DNA from: an uncultured Kordia sp.
Lineage (GTDB): Bacteria; Bacteroidota; Bacteroidia; Flavobacteriales; Flavobacteriaceae
Length of the DNA: 64,000 nt
Assembly: GCF_947496985.1 (NCBI RefSeq)
Contig: NZ_CANMEZ010000002.1
Span: 496,001 to 560,000 of the forward strand
Reading direction: 5' to 3'
The notes under the pieces are model-generated. The model was not told the DNA's origin. It saw nothing but the letters and a program-made list of their open reading frames with translations, and did not search any database. Both the position numbers and the translations under genes were made by a program. Positions 41,781-52,245 of the stretch are shown here, in pieces (the first letter of the stretch is position 1; each line of letters starts with the position of its first letter).

Positions 41781-44612
41781 ATGGCAGACCAAAAACGACT
41801 TTTTTTACTAGATGCGTACGCACTTATTTTTAGAGGATATTACGCGTTTATTAAAAACCCAAGAATTAACTCTAAAGGACTAGATACTTCAGCAATTTTA
41901 GGATTCACAAATTCTTTATTAGATGTCATCAAACGGGAACGTCCAGATCATTTAGCAGTATGTTTTGATAAAGGTGGAAGTGTAGATCGTGTGGAAGCTT
42001 TTCCAGCATATAAAGCCAATAGACAAGAAACCCCAGAAGCCATCAGATTAGCTGTTCCATATATTGAAAATATTCTGAGAGCCATGCATATTCCTATTAT
42101 TGTAAAAGAAGGATATGAAGCTGATGATATTATTGGAACGCTTTCTAAAATGGCAGAAAAGGAAGGATATAAAACTTTTATGGTTACGCCTGATAAGGAT
42201 TTTGCTCAGTTGGTTTCTGAAAATATATTTATGTATCGCCCACGATTTGGTGGTGGATACGAAACTTGGGGAATTCCAGAAGTACAAGAAAAATTTGGTG
42301 TAGAACGCCCAGAGCAAGTAATTGATTTCTTAGGAATGATGGGAGATTCTGTAGATAATATCCCTGGGTTACCTGGTGTTGGAGAAAAAACAGCTAAGAA
42401 ATTTTTAGCTGCGTATGGTAGTATGGAAGGATTACTTGCCAATACACATGAACTAAAAGGAAAGATGAAGGAGAAAGTGGAAGCAAGTAAAGAATTAGGT
42501 TTGCTCTCGAAACAATTGGCAACCATTATGCTAGATGTCCCTGTAGAATTTCATGAAAAAGATTTTGAATTATCGCAACCAAATATTGAGGAAGTAACTG
42601 AAATATTTATGGATTTAGAATTCCGCAGATTACTCGATAATTTGATTAAAACATTCAAAGCTCCTGAGGAAAATTCAGCGGAAGCAAACACAAAAACCAC
42701 TTCAAAGACAACTAAAACAGCAGCTCCAACTGGGCAATTTGACTTATTTGCGGTTCCTGGAAGTGGAAATACAACAGAAGAAGCAACCGTTTCTGGCTAT
42801 CAAACTATAAAAACAACTGAACATTTTTACCAATTGGCAAATACGCCACTATCGCGAAAAATGTTACTACAAAAATTACTGAAACAACAAAGCGTTTGTT
42901 TTGACACAGAAACTACAGGTTTAAAAGCACTAGAAGTAGAATTGGTTGGTGTTGCATTTTCTTGGGAGAAAGGAAAAGGATATTATGTCGCTTTCCCAGA
43001 AGATCAAGCTGAAACGAAAGCTATTTTAGAAGAGTTCCGTCCGTTTTTTGAAAATACTACGATTGAAAAAGTTGGACAAAATTTAAAATACGATATCAAA
43101 GTATTATCAAGCTATGATATGCCTGTAAAAGGGCCAATTTTCGATACGATGATTGCACACTATTTGATTAATCCGGATATGCGCCATAATATGGACATTT
43201 TATCGGAAACCTATTTAAATTATCAACCAGTTTCTATTGTAGAATTGATTGGTAAAAAAGGAAAAAATCAATTGTCTATGCGACAAGTTCCATTGGAGCA
43301 GCAAACAGAATATGCAGTTGAAGACGCAGATATTACGTATCAGTTAAAAGAACATTTCATTAAAGAATTGGAAAGTGGTCATTTGACAAAATTATTTACA
43401 GATGTAGAAGTTCCATTAGTAAGCGTACTTTCAGCTATGGAAATTGAAGGAATCAATATAGATCCTGGCTTTTTAGGTGAATTATCTAAGGAGTTAACTA
43501 TGGATGTTGATCGTTTAGAGAAAGGAATTTTTGAGCAAGCAGGTGAAGAATTCAACTTAGCTTCTCCAAAACAGTTAGGTCCAATTTTGTTTGACAAACT
43601 AAAGTTAGTAGACAAGCCTAAGAAGACAAAAACTGGTCAGTATTCTACTGCTGAAGATGTACTTTCATACCTAGCAAAAGATCATCAAATTGTTGCCGAT
43701 ATTTTAGAATGGCGTCAATATAGAAAATTACAAAGCACCTATGTAGATGCGTTGCCAAATGAAATAAACCCAAAAACAAATCGTATTCATACAGTATATG
43801 CACAAGCGGTTGCCGCAACAGGACGATTGAGTTCTAACAATCCGAATTTACAGAACATTCCAATCCGAACAGAGCGTGGACGACAAGTTCGAAAAGCATT
43901 TGTACCAAGAGATGAAAATTATGTATTACTTGCTGCCGATTATTCTCAGATTGAATTACGAATTATTGCAGCTTTGAGTAAAGAAGACACCATGATTGAA
44001 GCTTTTAAAAATGGCGCAGATATTCACGCTTCTACAGCTTCTAAAGTATTTGATATTGGTTTGGATGAAGTAACTCGTGAGCAACGTAGCAATGCAAAAA
44101 CAGTAAACTTTGGAATAATTTATGGCGTTTCTGCTTTTGGATTAAGTAATCAAACTTCACTTACGAGAAGTGAATCTAAAGAATTGATTGACACCTATTA
44201 TGAAACCTATCCAAAGTTAAGAGCATACATGTCGAATCAAGTGGCGTTTGCACGTGAAAATGGATATGTAGAAACGGTTTTAGGAAGACGTCGTTATTTA
44301 AAAGATATCAATTCGCGTAATGCCATTGTACGTGGAGCCGCTGAACGAAATGCTGTCAATGCACCTATTCAGGGAAGCGCAGCTGATATTATAAAATTAG
44401 CAATGATTAATATTCACAATCGTTTTTCAACAGAAGGTTTTAAATCAAAAATGTTATTACAAGTTCATGATGAATTGGTGTTTGACGCGCATAAAGATGA
44501 ATTAGAAATCATAAAACCAATCATTAAAGAAGAAATGGAAAATGCTTTCAAAATAGATGTTCCATTAGATGTTGAAATAGGTATTGGACAAAATTGGCTG
44601 GAAGCGCATTAA
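41781..44612 (+). CDS. polA: DNA polymerase I
   Basis: A 943-residue family A polymerase for repair and Okazaki-fragment processing. The order is a 5'-nuclease domain (1-290, with AVCFDKGG near residue 59 and the metal site KEGYEADDIIG near residue 112), a 3'-5' exonuclease domain (about 345-530, with intact VCFDTETTGL near residue 373), and the polymerase domain with motif A LLAADYSQIELR near residue 716, motif B RSNAKTVNFGIIYG near residue 773 and motif C LQVHDELVF near residue 893. All three activities seem intact. Length is normal for Bacteroidota. Confidence 0.98.
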   Translation: MADQKRLFLLDAYALIFRGYYAFIKNPRINSKGLDTSAILGFTNSLLDVIKRERPDHLAVCFDKGGSVDRVEAFPAYKANRQETPEAIRLAVPYIENILRAMHIPIIVKEGYEADDIIGTLSKMAEKEGYKTFMVTPDKDFAQLVSENIFMYRPRFGGGYETWGIPEVQEKFGVERPEQVIDFLGMMGDSVDNIPGLPGVGEKTAKKFLAAYGSMEGLLANTHELKGKMKEKVEASKELGLLSKQLATIMLDVPVEFHEKDFELSQPNIEEVTEIFMDLEFRRLLDNLIKTFKAPEENSAEANTKTTSKTTKTAAPTGQFDLFAVPGSGNTTEEATVSGYQTIKTTEHFYQLANTPLSRKMLLQKLLKQQSVCFDTETTGLKALEVELVGVAFSWEKGKGYYVAFPEDQAETKAILEEFRPFFENTTIEKVGQNLKYDIKVLSSYDMPVKGPIFDTMIAHYLINPDMRHNMDILSETYLNYQPVSIVELIGKKGKNQLSMRQVPLEQQTEYAVEDADITYQLKEHFIKELESGHLTKLFTDVEVPLVSVLSAMEIEGINIDPGFLGELSKELTMDVDRLEKGIFEQAGEEFNLASPKQLGPILFDKLKLVDKPKKTKTGQYSTAEDVLSYLAKDHQIVADILEWRQYRKLQSTYVDALPNEINPKTNRIHTVYAQAVAATGRLSSNNPNLQNIPIRTERGRQVRKAFVPRDENYVLLAADYSQIELRIIAALSKEDTMIEAFKNGADIHASTASKVFDIGLDEVTREQRSNAKTVNFGIIYGVSAFGLSNQTSLTRSESKELIDTYYETYPKLRAYMSNQVAFARENGYVETVLGRRRYLKDINSRNAIVRGAAERNAVNAPIQGSAADIIKLAMINIHNRFSTEGFKSKMLLQVHDELVFDAHKDELEIIKPIIKEEMENAFKIDVPLDVEIGIGQNWLEAH

Positions 44613-44696
44613 TGATTTAAGATTATTCATGTACGATTTTCTAGATCGTTTTCACCATATTGAATACATAAAGCATTTTACTTACACGAAAAAGAA

Positions 44697-44717
44697 AGCG
44701 ATCCAAAGATCGCCGCT
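44697..44717 (-). terminator. terminator of the DUF5916 gene
   Basis: Minus strand AGCGGCGATC-TTTG-GATCGCT followed by TTCTTTTT. It lies between the convergent polA and DUF5916 genes and has the same stem as the terminator at 39917-39938. Confidence 0.75.
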
Positions 44718-44767
44718 AACGAATCACAATAAGATTTCTACCTACTCAGGAATCGGAAACAATAAAT

Positions 44768-47395
44768 CTAAAGCACAAATCGATACGTAAACTTCATCAA
44801 GAAGATATTTTCAGGTTGTTGCCCTAAAATCTGATTGTCTAAACTTTGCAGTAAATGATCTCTGGCGTTTCCAAAACCTGTAGTTCCTTGTGACCAAACC
44901 AAAAAGAGTTCAGAACCGGGAATATATTCCCAACGCAATACTAAATTTGAACGAAATTGCACAAAAGAGAAATCAGGATTTCCAAAAGAGTAGTTTGTAG
45001 TTCCATCTCCACCTTCATCTACTAAGTAAGAACCTGAAGTTTCATCAAAAGTGATTTCATTGGGTTGATACTGATAAAAACGATCGTATAGATTATCTGC
45101 GATAGAATTGGTTACATATTTAAAATCTTTATATCGACCTATAGAAACAAAAGGTTGTCCATAATATTGAATAGACAAATTCGGGTTGATGGTATAATTA
45201 AAACGAATCGCCGCACTTAAAGTCTGATTATCAATATCTCCTAAAATATAACGCGTAGTTCCATTATTATCTGTTTGTGTTACGTATTGTGTTTTATTTG
45301 GATTGTAATTATACTGTGGACTGATAGATATACGCATTGCATTTGTGGGCTGATATGTAACATCTCCACTAACTTCTAAAAATTGAAAGTTATTTTGTTT
45401 TGCTTGTGAATACACCATTCCCCAACTTGTACGCAGTTTTTTACGTTCGTCTGTTCCAAAAAAGGCATATCCAAAATTTTCTTGCGAATATCGCCAACGT
45501 GGTCCACCACGTAAAAACGTATTAATATAAATTCTAGGTTTATGTGCGCCACCAAAATCAATCCACCAGTTATTTAAAAAGCGTAAGTTTCCATTCACTT
45601 CATATTGAATTCGATTAAAATTCCCTTCAAAATCATATGTTGTAAATTGTGAAAAACGTGCTGAAATCCTTCTAAAATTTCCAACCGATTTTGTAGTTTG
45701 ATATCCTACATTTGCATATTGACGAATTTCATCTGCTTGACGTAGAAATCCGATATCATTTAATTCCAATTCTGGCGAACGCCAAATAACTCCTGTGTCA
45801 TAACGCCAAGTTCCGCCACCTGTTTTTCCAAACTCTAACTTTCCTCCTGTTCCTGTCAAAGATGTTTTATTTGGGTCAACATCAACATGACTCGCATCTA
45901 CACGTTGAAATAAATGGGTTAATGAATTTTGTGTGTTTGCAATGGCTTCTTTACTTCCTGCGACATGACTCGCAACAACATTTCCTTCTAAATAAAATGT
46001 TCTGTCTTTCCAATTGTGTCTAAAATCTAAACCTCCAGAATAGGCAGCTCTGTGTAAAAAACTAAGATGATCTTCCAATCGTCGATTGGTTGCTGTAAAA
46101 ATTCCACCTACAAAAGTATTTCGTTCGTTAAAATCTTTTTGCAATCGTCCGACAAAATAATTTGTTAGTGGCTCTACTAACTCTTTTCTACGTGTCCCAT
46201 TGTTGTCAATTTCGGCAAACTCTCTTCCTGTAACACTTTCTAACACACCAATAGACCAACCATTTTTAGTTTTCCCACTAAATTTTGCAGCTCCTAAAAT
46301 AGTAGAATTTTGCGGTTGATCTACAAATTCACCTGAGCTTGTATTTGGAAAACTTTGTGGATTTCTTCCAATACGTCTCGAATAGAATACATTATCTTGT
46401 CCATTAGCAAATTGGTAATCAAATATATTTTTATTTTCAACAAAGAAAGGCCGTTGTTCTCGGAAGAATATTTGAAAACCATCTAGTGCTATTGCTGCCG
46501 GATCTGCTTCTACTTGTCCAAAATCTGGATTGATCGTGAAATCTAACGTTAAATCGTTTGTAACTCCAATTTTACCATCAATTCCTCCATTCAAGGTAAA
46601 ATCATTACCATCACGAAACGGATTTCCTGCTTCTTCAGGATAAGTATCTAATTGTGTTACAACATAGGGTTGAATTTCAACTTGTTTTTGTGGTTCTATA
46701 TTTTTTAACCCATGCAATTCTCCAAACTCACTTACCCAACCTGGTGCATCTTGTGGAATTCGTTGCCAAATAGAACGTTCTTCTTTTCGAAAAAAACGAC
46801 GTTGCACTTGCAGTCCCCAAATTTGTTCTTCACTTTTTCCAAAACGTAACTGACTTAATGGAATTTTCATTTCAGCTGTCCAACCTTCATTATCTACATT
46901 TGTTTTAGTATACCAAATAGGATTCCAGCTTCCATCCCAATTATTACCATTATTCGAAATAAATTCATCTCCTTTTACACCAGCTGCAGTAACTGTAAAT
47001 GAAAAACCCGTACGTAAATCGTGATAACTATCAATATTAATTTCAACCCAATCTCCGTCAAAACCATCTCTACGAGATAAACGCTTCACAATTTTATCTG
47101 GTTCAGCGTCATAAGCACGTATAGCAACATACAGAAACTTTGCATCATACATTATTTTAAACTTCGTCTGTTCAGTTGGTGGCGTATTTTCATCTGGTCG
47201 ATTTTCTATAAAATCGGTTTCCCATTCCACAGAACTCCAACTTGGATCATTTATGATTCCATCTATCTTTGGAGATTCACCATTAACAACATTTGTAGTG
47301 TATATTCTTTTTGGAATAGATTTTGTGCCTTCTTGAGAAAAGCTTAAAAAAGGAACACAAAATAGTCCTACGCAAAAAAATAAGAGCGATTTCAT
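44768..47395 (-). CDS. DUF5916 outer-membrane protein with CBM9-like domain
   Basis: An 875-residue exported protein. The signal peptide ends near residue 20 (FLSFSQ). Next comes a family 9 carbohydrate-binding-like domain (about 30-225, with PKIDGIINDPSW and DGDWVEINIDSYHD), then a DUF5916 beta-barrel (about 240-875) rich in aromatic alternating strands and ending in Phe-rich MKFTYRFVL, as expected for outer-membrane insertion. Ligand and function are unknown; these proteins are widespread in Bacteroidota and are suspected to act in envelope transport or glycan binding. It is a single gene. Confidence 0.88.
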   Translation of the reverse strand: MKSLLFFCVGLFCVPFLSFSQEGTKSIPKRIYTTNVVNGESPKIDGIINDPSWSSVEWETDFIENRPDENTPPTEQTKFKIMYDAKFLYVAIRAYDAEPDKIVKRLSRRDGFDGDWVEINIDSYHDLRTGFSFTVTAAGVKGDEFISNNGNNWDGSWNPIWYTKTNVDNEGWTAEMKIPLSQLRFGKSEEQIWGLQVQRRFFRKEERSIWQRIPQDAPGWVSEFGELHGLKNIEPQKQVEIQPYVVTQLDTYPEEAGNPFRDGNDFTLNGGIDGKIGVTNDLTLDFTINPDFGQVEADPAAIALDGFQIFFREQRPFFVENKNIFDYQFANGQDNVFYSRRIGRNPQSFPNTSSGEFVDQPQNSTILGAAKFSGKTKNGWSIGVLESVTGREFAEIDNNGTRRKELVEPLTNYFVGRLQKDFNERNTFVGGIFTATNRRLEDHLSFLHRAAYSGGLDFRHNWKDRTFYLEGNVVASHVAGSKEAIANTQNSLTHLFQRVDASHVDVDPNKTSLTGTGGKLEFGKTGGGTWRYDTGVIWRSPELELNDIGFLRQADEIRQYANVGYQTTKSVGNFRRISARFSQFTTYDFEGNFNRIQYEVNGNLRFLNNWWIDFGGAHKPRIYINTFLRGGPRWRYSQENFGYAFFGTDERKKLRTSWGMVYSQAKQNNFQFLEVSGDVTYQPTNAMRISISPQYNYNPNKTQYVTQTDNNGTTRYILGDIDNQTLSAAIRFNYTINPNLSIQYYGQPFVSIGRYKDFKYVTNSIADNLYDRFYQYQPNEITFDETSGSYLVDEGGDGTTNYSFGNPDFSFVQFRSNLVLRWEYIPGSELFLVWSQGTTGFGNARDHLLQSLDNQILGQQPENIFLMKFTYRFVL

Positions 47396-47551
47396 TGGTG
47401 GTTTTTGATTGATTGATTGTTATAAAAGTAGTAAACCTTGTAAAATCAAGTACACTTTTATGTAAAAATTAACACTTATCAAGAAAGACAATAAATAAAA
47501 ATCCTTTCTTTTTTTATTGGATATACGTACTAACACGTAGGTAATTTTAAG

Positions 47552-47559
47552 TATTTTTG
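47552..47559 (+). promoter_or_regulatory. candidate promoter of the surface cluster, -7 box
   Basis: Perfect -7 box TATTTTTG, 19 bases before the GTG start at 47579. The -33 element is not clear. Confidence 0.45.
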
Positions 47560-47578
47560 AACCGAAAACAAAAAATTA

Positions 47579-48484
47579 GTGAGCGCCTTAAAAACTATAT
47601 TATATTTTTCCCTTTTTAAGTATCCGTTGACGAGAACAGAAATTTTTCAATTCTCCAACAATACGAATCAAAAAGAAATCAATAGCGAAATAGATTTGCT
47701 ATTGGAAAAAGGTGTCATTTTCAATTTTGATGGCTTTTATGTTGATGTAAACGATCCTGATCGTGTAGAACGTAGGTTGAAAGGAAATGAAATGGCACGA
47801 AATATTATGCCTAAAGCAATAAAAGTTTCTAAAAAAATAGCCAAATTCCCATATGTAAAAGGCGTGTGTTTATCTGGTGCATTGTCAAAAGGTTTTTATG
47901 ATGATGATGGTGATTTTGACTTTTTTATCATTACCAAGCCAAATCGTTTATGGATTGCTAGAACACTACTGGTTTTATACAAAAAAATATTCTTGTTCAA
48001 TTCTAAGAAATATTTCTGTGTCAACTATTTTGTCAGCACCGACAAATTAGAGATTCCTGAAAAAAATATTTTCACAGCTACTGAAATAGTAACGTTGATT
48101 CCTTTATATGGAAAAGAAACATTTGAAGCCTTCCAAGTAGCAAATACATGGTCTGATCCATATTTCCCGAATAAACCAGTTACAAAAACAAGTACTATAA
48201 GAAATACCGAAAAGAGTAGCTTTTCCAAACTGATCCAAAAAACATTTAATGGTTCTTTTGGACTTACGTTTGATAAGTTTTTACAAAAGCTTACACTCAA
48301 AAAGTGGGTTAAAAAGTTTAAACACTTGGCAAAAGAAGATTTCGATATTGCTATGAAATCTACTAGACATGTATCTAAACATCACCCGCAAAACTTTCAA
48401 CGAAAAGTAATTACTCGACTTGACGAAAGATATAAAGACATCGTAAAACAGTACAACCTGAAATTACCCGAAGAACATGCTTGA
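47579..48484 (+). CDS. nucleotidyltransferase-like protein
   Basis: A 301-residue protein starting at GTG; no earlier in-frame start is available and the first ATG would drop about 70 residues. An N-terminal winged-helix-like part (1-80) precedes a nucleotidyltransferase fold with SGALSKGFYDDDGDFDFFII near residues 100-119, where the S-G-x4-G and D-x-D pattern fits the metal site of the MNT/Pol-beta superfamily. A basic helical tail follows (residues 200-300). It begins the surface-glycan cluster and overlaps the next gene by 8 bases. Its target is unknown. Confidence 0.75.
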   Translation: MSALKTILYFSLFKYPLTRTEIFQFSNNTNQKEINSEIDLLLEKGVIFNFDGFYVDVNDPDRVERRLKGNEMARNIMPKAIKVSKKIAKFPYVKGVCLSGALSKGFYDDDGDFDFFIITKPNRLWIARTLLVLYKKIFLFNSKKYFCVNYFVSTDKLEIPEKNIFTATEIVTLIPLYGKETFEAFQVANTWSDPYFPNKPVTKTSTIRNTEKSSFSKLIQKTFNGSFGLTFDKFLQKLTLKKWVKKFKHLAKEDFDIAMKSTRHVSKHHPQNFQRKVITRLDERYKDIVKQYNLKLPEEHA

Positions 48485-49940
48485 TATTGTTTTTTCACAT
48501 TCTTACTATTATAAGTTTGACGCCAAACAATGGAAAAATCAAACGCCATATCCGCCACTTGGAACCCTATATGCTGCTTCCTATTTACGTGAAAACAATT
48601 ATAACGTTGGTGTGTTTGATGCGAATCTTTTAGATGACCCTAAAACGATTCAACCTTATTTAGAAGAACACAAACCTAACACATTCGTAATTTACGATGA
48701 TGGCTTTAATTATTTAACAAAAATGTGCTTAACCACTATGCGTGAAGCCGCTTTTGAAATGATTAAAATTGCCAAAAATTTAGCGTGTCACGTGATTGTT
48801 TGTAGTTCAGATTCAACAGATCATTATGAAAAATATTTAGAAGCTGGTGCAGATTTTATTATTCAAGGTGAAGGTGAGATTTCTTTAAAAGAATTGGTAG
48901 ATGCTTTGTCTAACAATGAAGATACTTCAAAAATTAAAGGATTGGTTTTTGAAAAAGAAGGTGAAATTATCAAAAATCCAAAACACCCCGTTTTGCGTAA
49001 TTTAGATGAATTGCCAATGCCTGCTTGGGATTTAATTGACATTGAACCATATCGTGAAATTTGGGAAAATGGAGGAAATGAATTTACATTAAATATGGCG
49101 ACAACACGTGGTTGCCCATTTAAGTGTAATTGGTGTGCAAAACCAATCTATGGAAATCGTTACAACTCACATTCTCCAGAATACATTACAAAACACATTA
49201 AATATTTGAGCGAAACCTATGGTGTAAATCGTTTTTGGATGTGTGATGATATTTTTGGCTTAAAGCCTAATTGGGTTCAGAATTTTAATAAAGAACTCAA
49301 AAAAGAAAAACTATCCATATCCTATTATATACAAAGTCGCGTTGATTTATTATTAAAAGAAGATACTATTGATGCGTTGGCAGAAAGTGGCTTGGAAGAA
49401 GTTTGGGTTGGTGCAGAAAGTGGTTCGCAAGCCATTTTAGATGCAATGGATAAAGAAACTAAAGTGGAACAAATTTATGAAGCAACGCATTTGTTGAAAG
49501 AAAAAAACGTTCGTGTAGCATTCTTTATTCAGTTTGGTTATTTAGAAGAAACCAAAGAAGATATTCAGAAAACAATTGACATGATTAAAGAATTGGTTCC
49601 TGACAATATTGGTGTTTCTGTTTCCTATCCGCTTCCAGGAACTAAATTTTATGATAAAGTAAAAGATGATCTAAAGCTAAAAGCAAATTGGACTGATTCT
49701 GACGATTTAGCTATGATGTTCAAAGGAACTTACAACACACAATTTTACAGAAAATTACAACGTTACGTTCACAAAGAATTTCGTAAAAGTCAGGCTGTTC
49801 AAAACTTTAAAAAATTCTTTAAAAACCCGTTTTCAATTTCTAAATCTGAGTTACGATTGATGATTTTGTTAGGGTATTATGTACCAGCCGCCTTCATCGA
49901 TAAATTGCAATTGAAAAATATGGAGAATACAAATGCATAG
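48477..49940 (+). CDS. B12-binding radical SAM protein
   Basis: A 487-residue enzyme with an N-terminal cobalamin-binding domain (about 1-170) and a radical SAM TIM barrel (about 195-420). The [4Fe-4S] motif is CPFKCNWC in TRGCPFKCNWCAKPIYG near residue 215, and the second SAM-binding element VWVGAESGSQAILDAMDK near residue 320 is typical. Such enzymes often methylate unreactive carbons or rearrange skeletons of lipids and natural products. A methyltransferase gene overlaps its end by 8 bases, and a second pair of the same kind follows. Confidence 0.93.
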   Translation: MLDIVFSHSYYYKFDAKQWKNQTPYPPLGTLYAASYLRENNYNVGVFDANLLDDPKTIQPYLEEHKPNTFVIYDDGFNYLTKMCLTTMREAAFEMIKIAKNLACHVIVCSSDSTDHYEKYLEAGADFIIQGEGEISLKELVDALSNNEDTSKIKGLVFEKEGEIIKNPKHPVLRNLDELPMPAWDLIDIEPYREIWENGGNEFTLNMATTRGCPFKCNWCAKPIYGNRYNSHSPEYITKHIKYLSETYGVNRFWMCDDIFGLKPNWVQNFNKELKKEKLSISYYIQSRVDLLLKEDTIDALAESGLEEVWVGAESGSQAILDAMDKETKVEQIYEATHLLKEKNVRVAFFIQFGYLEETKEDIQKTIDMIKELVPDNIGVSVSYPLPGTKFYDKVKDDLKLKANWTDSDDLAMMFKGTYNTQFYRKLQRYVHKEFRKSQAVQNFKKFFKNPFSISKSELRLMILLGYYVPAAFIDKLQLKNMENTNA

Positions 49941-50715
49941 TGATTTTGATATAGCAGCTTCACAATACGATTCTATTTTCACGTATTCTAATATTGGCAA
50001 AGCACAACGCAAATTGGTATTTAAATATATCAATCCAATTATTAAACAAGAAAAAAAACGTTCAATTTTAGAGTTAAATTGTGGCACTGGTGCTGATGCA
50101 ATTGAATTTGCAAAACTAAACCACGATGTAATTGCAACCGACATTTCCTCAGGAATGATCGAAAAAGCAAAAGCAAAAGCGCATCCAGAAAATGTAACGT
50201 TTAAAGTCCAAGATATTAATACCATTACAAAAGATACATTCAACAAAAAGTTTGACTTTATTTTTTCAGATTTTGGTGGTTTAAATTGTCTCTCAAAAAA
50301 ACAATTAACTACCTTTTTAGAAACATCTACAGGCTTACTAAATCCAAAAGGAAAATTAGTAATGATCATTATGCCCAAACATTGCTTGTGGGAACGTTTA
50401 TATTTTAATCTAAAAGGAGATCGCATAAAAGCTAATAGAAGAAACACAAACAAAAGTGTTATAGCCAACGTGGATGGTGTAGGTGTAGAAACTTGGTATT
50501 TTAACCCTAAAGAAATTATTGAATTAGCGCCTTCAAACTACACCAAAGGACTTATAAAACCTATTGGACTTACAATTCCGCCATCTTATTTAGAAAATTC
50601 TTTTTTAGCAAAAACACCTTTCCTATCAATTTTTAAAGGTTTAGATTCAATATTAACACATTCATCATTAGCAAAATACGCAGATCATTTTTTGATTGAA
50701 TTACAAAAAGCATAA
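49933..50715 (+). CDS. class I SAM-dependent methyltransferase
   Basis: A 260-residue Rossmann-fold methyltransferase; the SAM motif ILELNCGTGADAIEFA is near residue 45, followed by ATDISSGMIEKA. The acidic loop and the DFGGLNCL post-motif are typical of small-molecule methyltransferases. It overlaps the upstream radical SAM gene by 8 bases, so the two may act on one substrate. The methyl acceptor is unknown. Confidence 0.9.
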   Translation: MHSDFDIAASQYDSIFTYSNIGKAQRKLVFKYINPIIKQEKKRSILELNCGTGADAIEFAKLNHDVIATDISSGMIEKAKAKAHPENVTFKVQDINTITKDTFNKKFDFIFSDFGGLNCLSKKQLTTFLETSTGLLNPKGKLVMIIMPKHCLWERLYFNLKGDRIKANRRNTNKSVIANVDGVGVETWYFNPKEIIELAPSNYTKGLIKPIGLTIPPSYLENSFLAKTPFLSIFKGLDSILTHSSLAKYADHFLIELQKA

Positions 50716-50859
50716 CAGTTTTCCACAGTTCGATTATCCAAAAACTATTGGATTCTAAATAAGCAAAGACAACTCATTTTAACTTTATAAGTACCTAAAA
50801 CATCTTTATATTTACATCAGCTAAAAGCTGAAATAACCAGAAACTAGCAACAAGAATAC

Positions 50860-52245
50860 ATGAGCATCATTCTTACACATACTTATTTTTTATTTGAAGA
50901 TGAAAAAGAACAAAGCATCATGCGCCCGTATGCGCCGTTGGGATTGTTATATATTTCTTCATATTTAAACGAAAACAAAGTTGAAAATCATGTGTATGAT
51001 TCTACGTTTTATTCCAAAGTAGATCAACTTCGATTTATAGAAGAAAAACAACCTAAAGCAATTGCTATTTACACCAATTTAATGACAAAAATTAATGTAA
51101 TTGAATTGGTTAAAATTCTAAATACTGATGACAAATATGGCTTCCCTAAAATTATTTTAGGTGGACCTGATATTACATATAACTTAGAAAATTACCTAAA
51201 TACAGGTGTTGATTTTTTAGTGATTGGAGAAGGCGAACAAACAACGCTAGAACTTTATCAAGCAATTATTCATGATAAAGACTTTAATGAAATTCACGGG
51301 ATTGCATATTTAAAAAATGGTGAAGTTAAAAAAACACCACCACGAATGCGCATGAAAAGCTTGAAAGAATTGCCATTACCAAACAGAGCTGCCATTCCTG
51401 TAGAAAAATATTTAGACACTTGGAAAACACATCACGGGCAAAGTTCTATGACGGTTAGTACACAACGTGGCTGTCCGTATACATGTAAATGGTGTAGTAC
51501 GGCAGTTTATGGACAAAGTTATAGAAGGCGTCCACCAGACATGGTTGCAGCCGAATTAAAAATGCTGAAAGAAACCTATAATCCAGATGGAATTTGGTTT
51601 GTGGACGATGTTTTTAGTGTAAGTCATAAATGGATTGAAAAATTTCATGAAGAAGTTATCAAGCAAGATGCCATTATTCCGTTTGAATGTATTACGCGTG
51701 CAGAACGCTTAAACGATCAAATTTTACAATTATTGAAAGAAGCTGGTTGTTTCCGAATTTGGATTGGTGCCGAAAGTGGTTCACAAAAAATAATTGATGC
51801 CATGGATCGTCGTGTGGATGTAAATGTGGTAAAAGAAGCTATTCAAAAAACAAACGCACTGGGTATGGAAACTGGCACGTTTATTATGGTAGGTTATCCT
51901 GGCGAAGATGAGCAAGATATCAAAGAAACAATTGATTATTTGAAAGCTGCAGATCCAACACATTTTACCATTACAGTAGCGTATCCAATCAAAGGAACTT
52001 CTTTATATACTGAAATTGAAGACAAAATTACGGTCAAGCCAGATTGGGATACATCTACTGATCGTGAAATAGATTTTACACGAACATATTCGAGAAAATT
52101 TTATGACTACGCAGTACGTCGTATTGTAAATGAAGTCAATTATAACAAAGAATTGTTAAAAGGAAAAAATCGTAACTTCATCACATCGTTAAAGCTTAAA
52201 ACAAAATCAGTTTTAGCACGAACAGGAATGCTTTTACACAAATAA
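50860..52245 (+). CDS. second B12-binding radical SAM protein
   Basis: A 461-residue paralogue of the enzyme at 48477. It has a cobalamin-binding domain (1-165, with SSYLNENKVENHVYDS) and a radical SAM domain with CPYTCKWC in QRGCPYTCKWCSTAVYGQSY near residue 203, then IWIGAESGSQKIIDAMDR near residue 303 and VGYPGEDEQDI. Like its paralogue it is followed directly by a methyltransferase (1-base overlap), making a repeated two-gene module. A gap of 144 bases with a possible promoter precedes it. Confidence 0.93.
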   Translation: MSIILTHTYFLFEDEKEQSIMRPYAPLGLLYISSYLNENKVENHVYDSTFYSKVDQLRFIEEKQPKAIAIYTNLMTKINVIELVKILNTDDKYGFPKIILGGPDITYNLENYLNTGVDFLVIGEGEQTTLELYQAIIHDKDFNEIHGIAYLKNGEVKKTPPRMRMKSLKELPLPNRAAIPVEKYLDTWKTHHGQSSMTVSTQRGCPYTCKWCSTAVYGQSYRRRPPDMVAAELKMLKETYNPDGIWFVDDVFSVSHKWIEKFHEEVIKQDAIIPFECITRAERLNDQILQLLKEAGCFRIWIGAESGSQKIIDAMDRRVDVNVVKEAIQKTNALGMETGTFIMVGYPGEDEQDIKETIDYLKAADPTHFTITVAYPIKGTSLYTEIEDKITVKPDWDTSTDREIDFTRTYSRKFYDYAVRRIVNEVNYNKELLKGKNRNFITSLKLKTKSVLARTGMLLHK

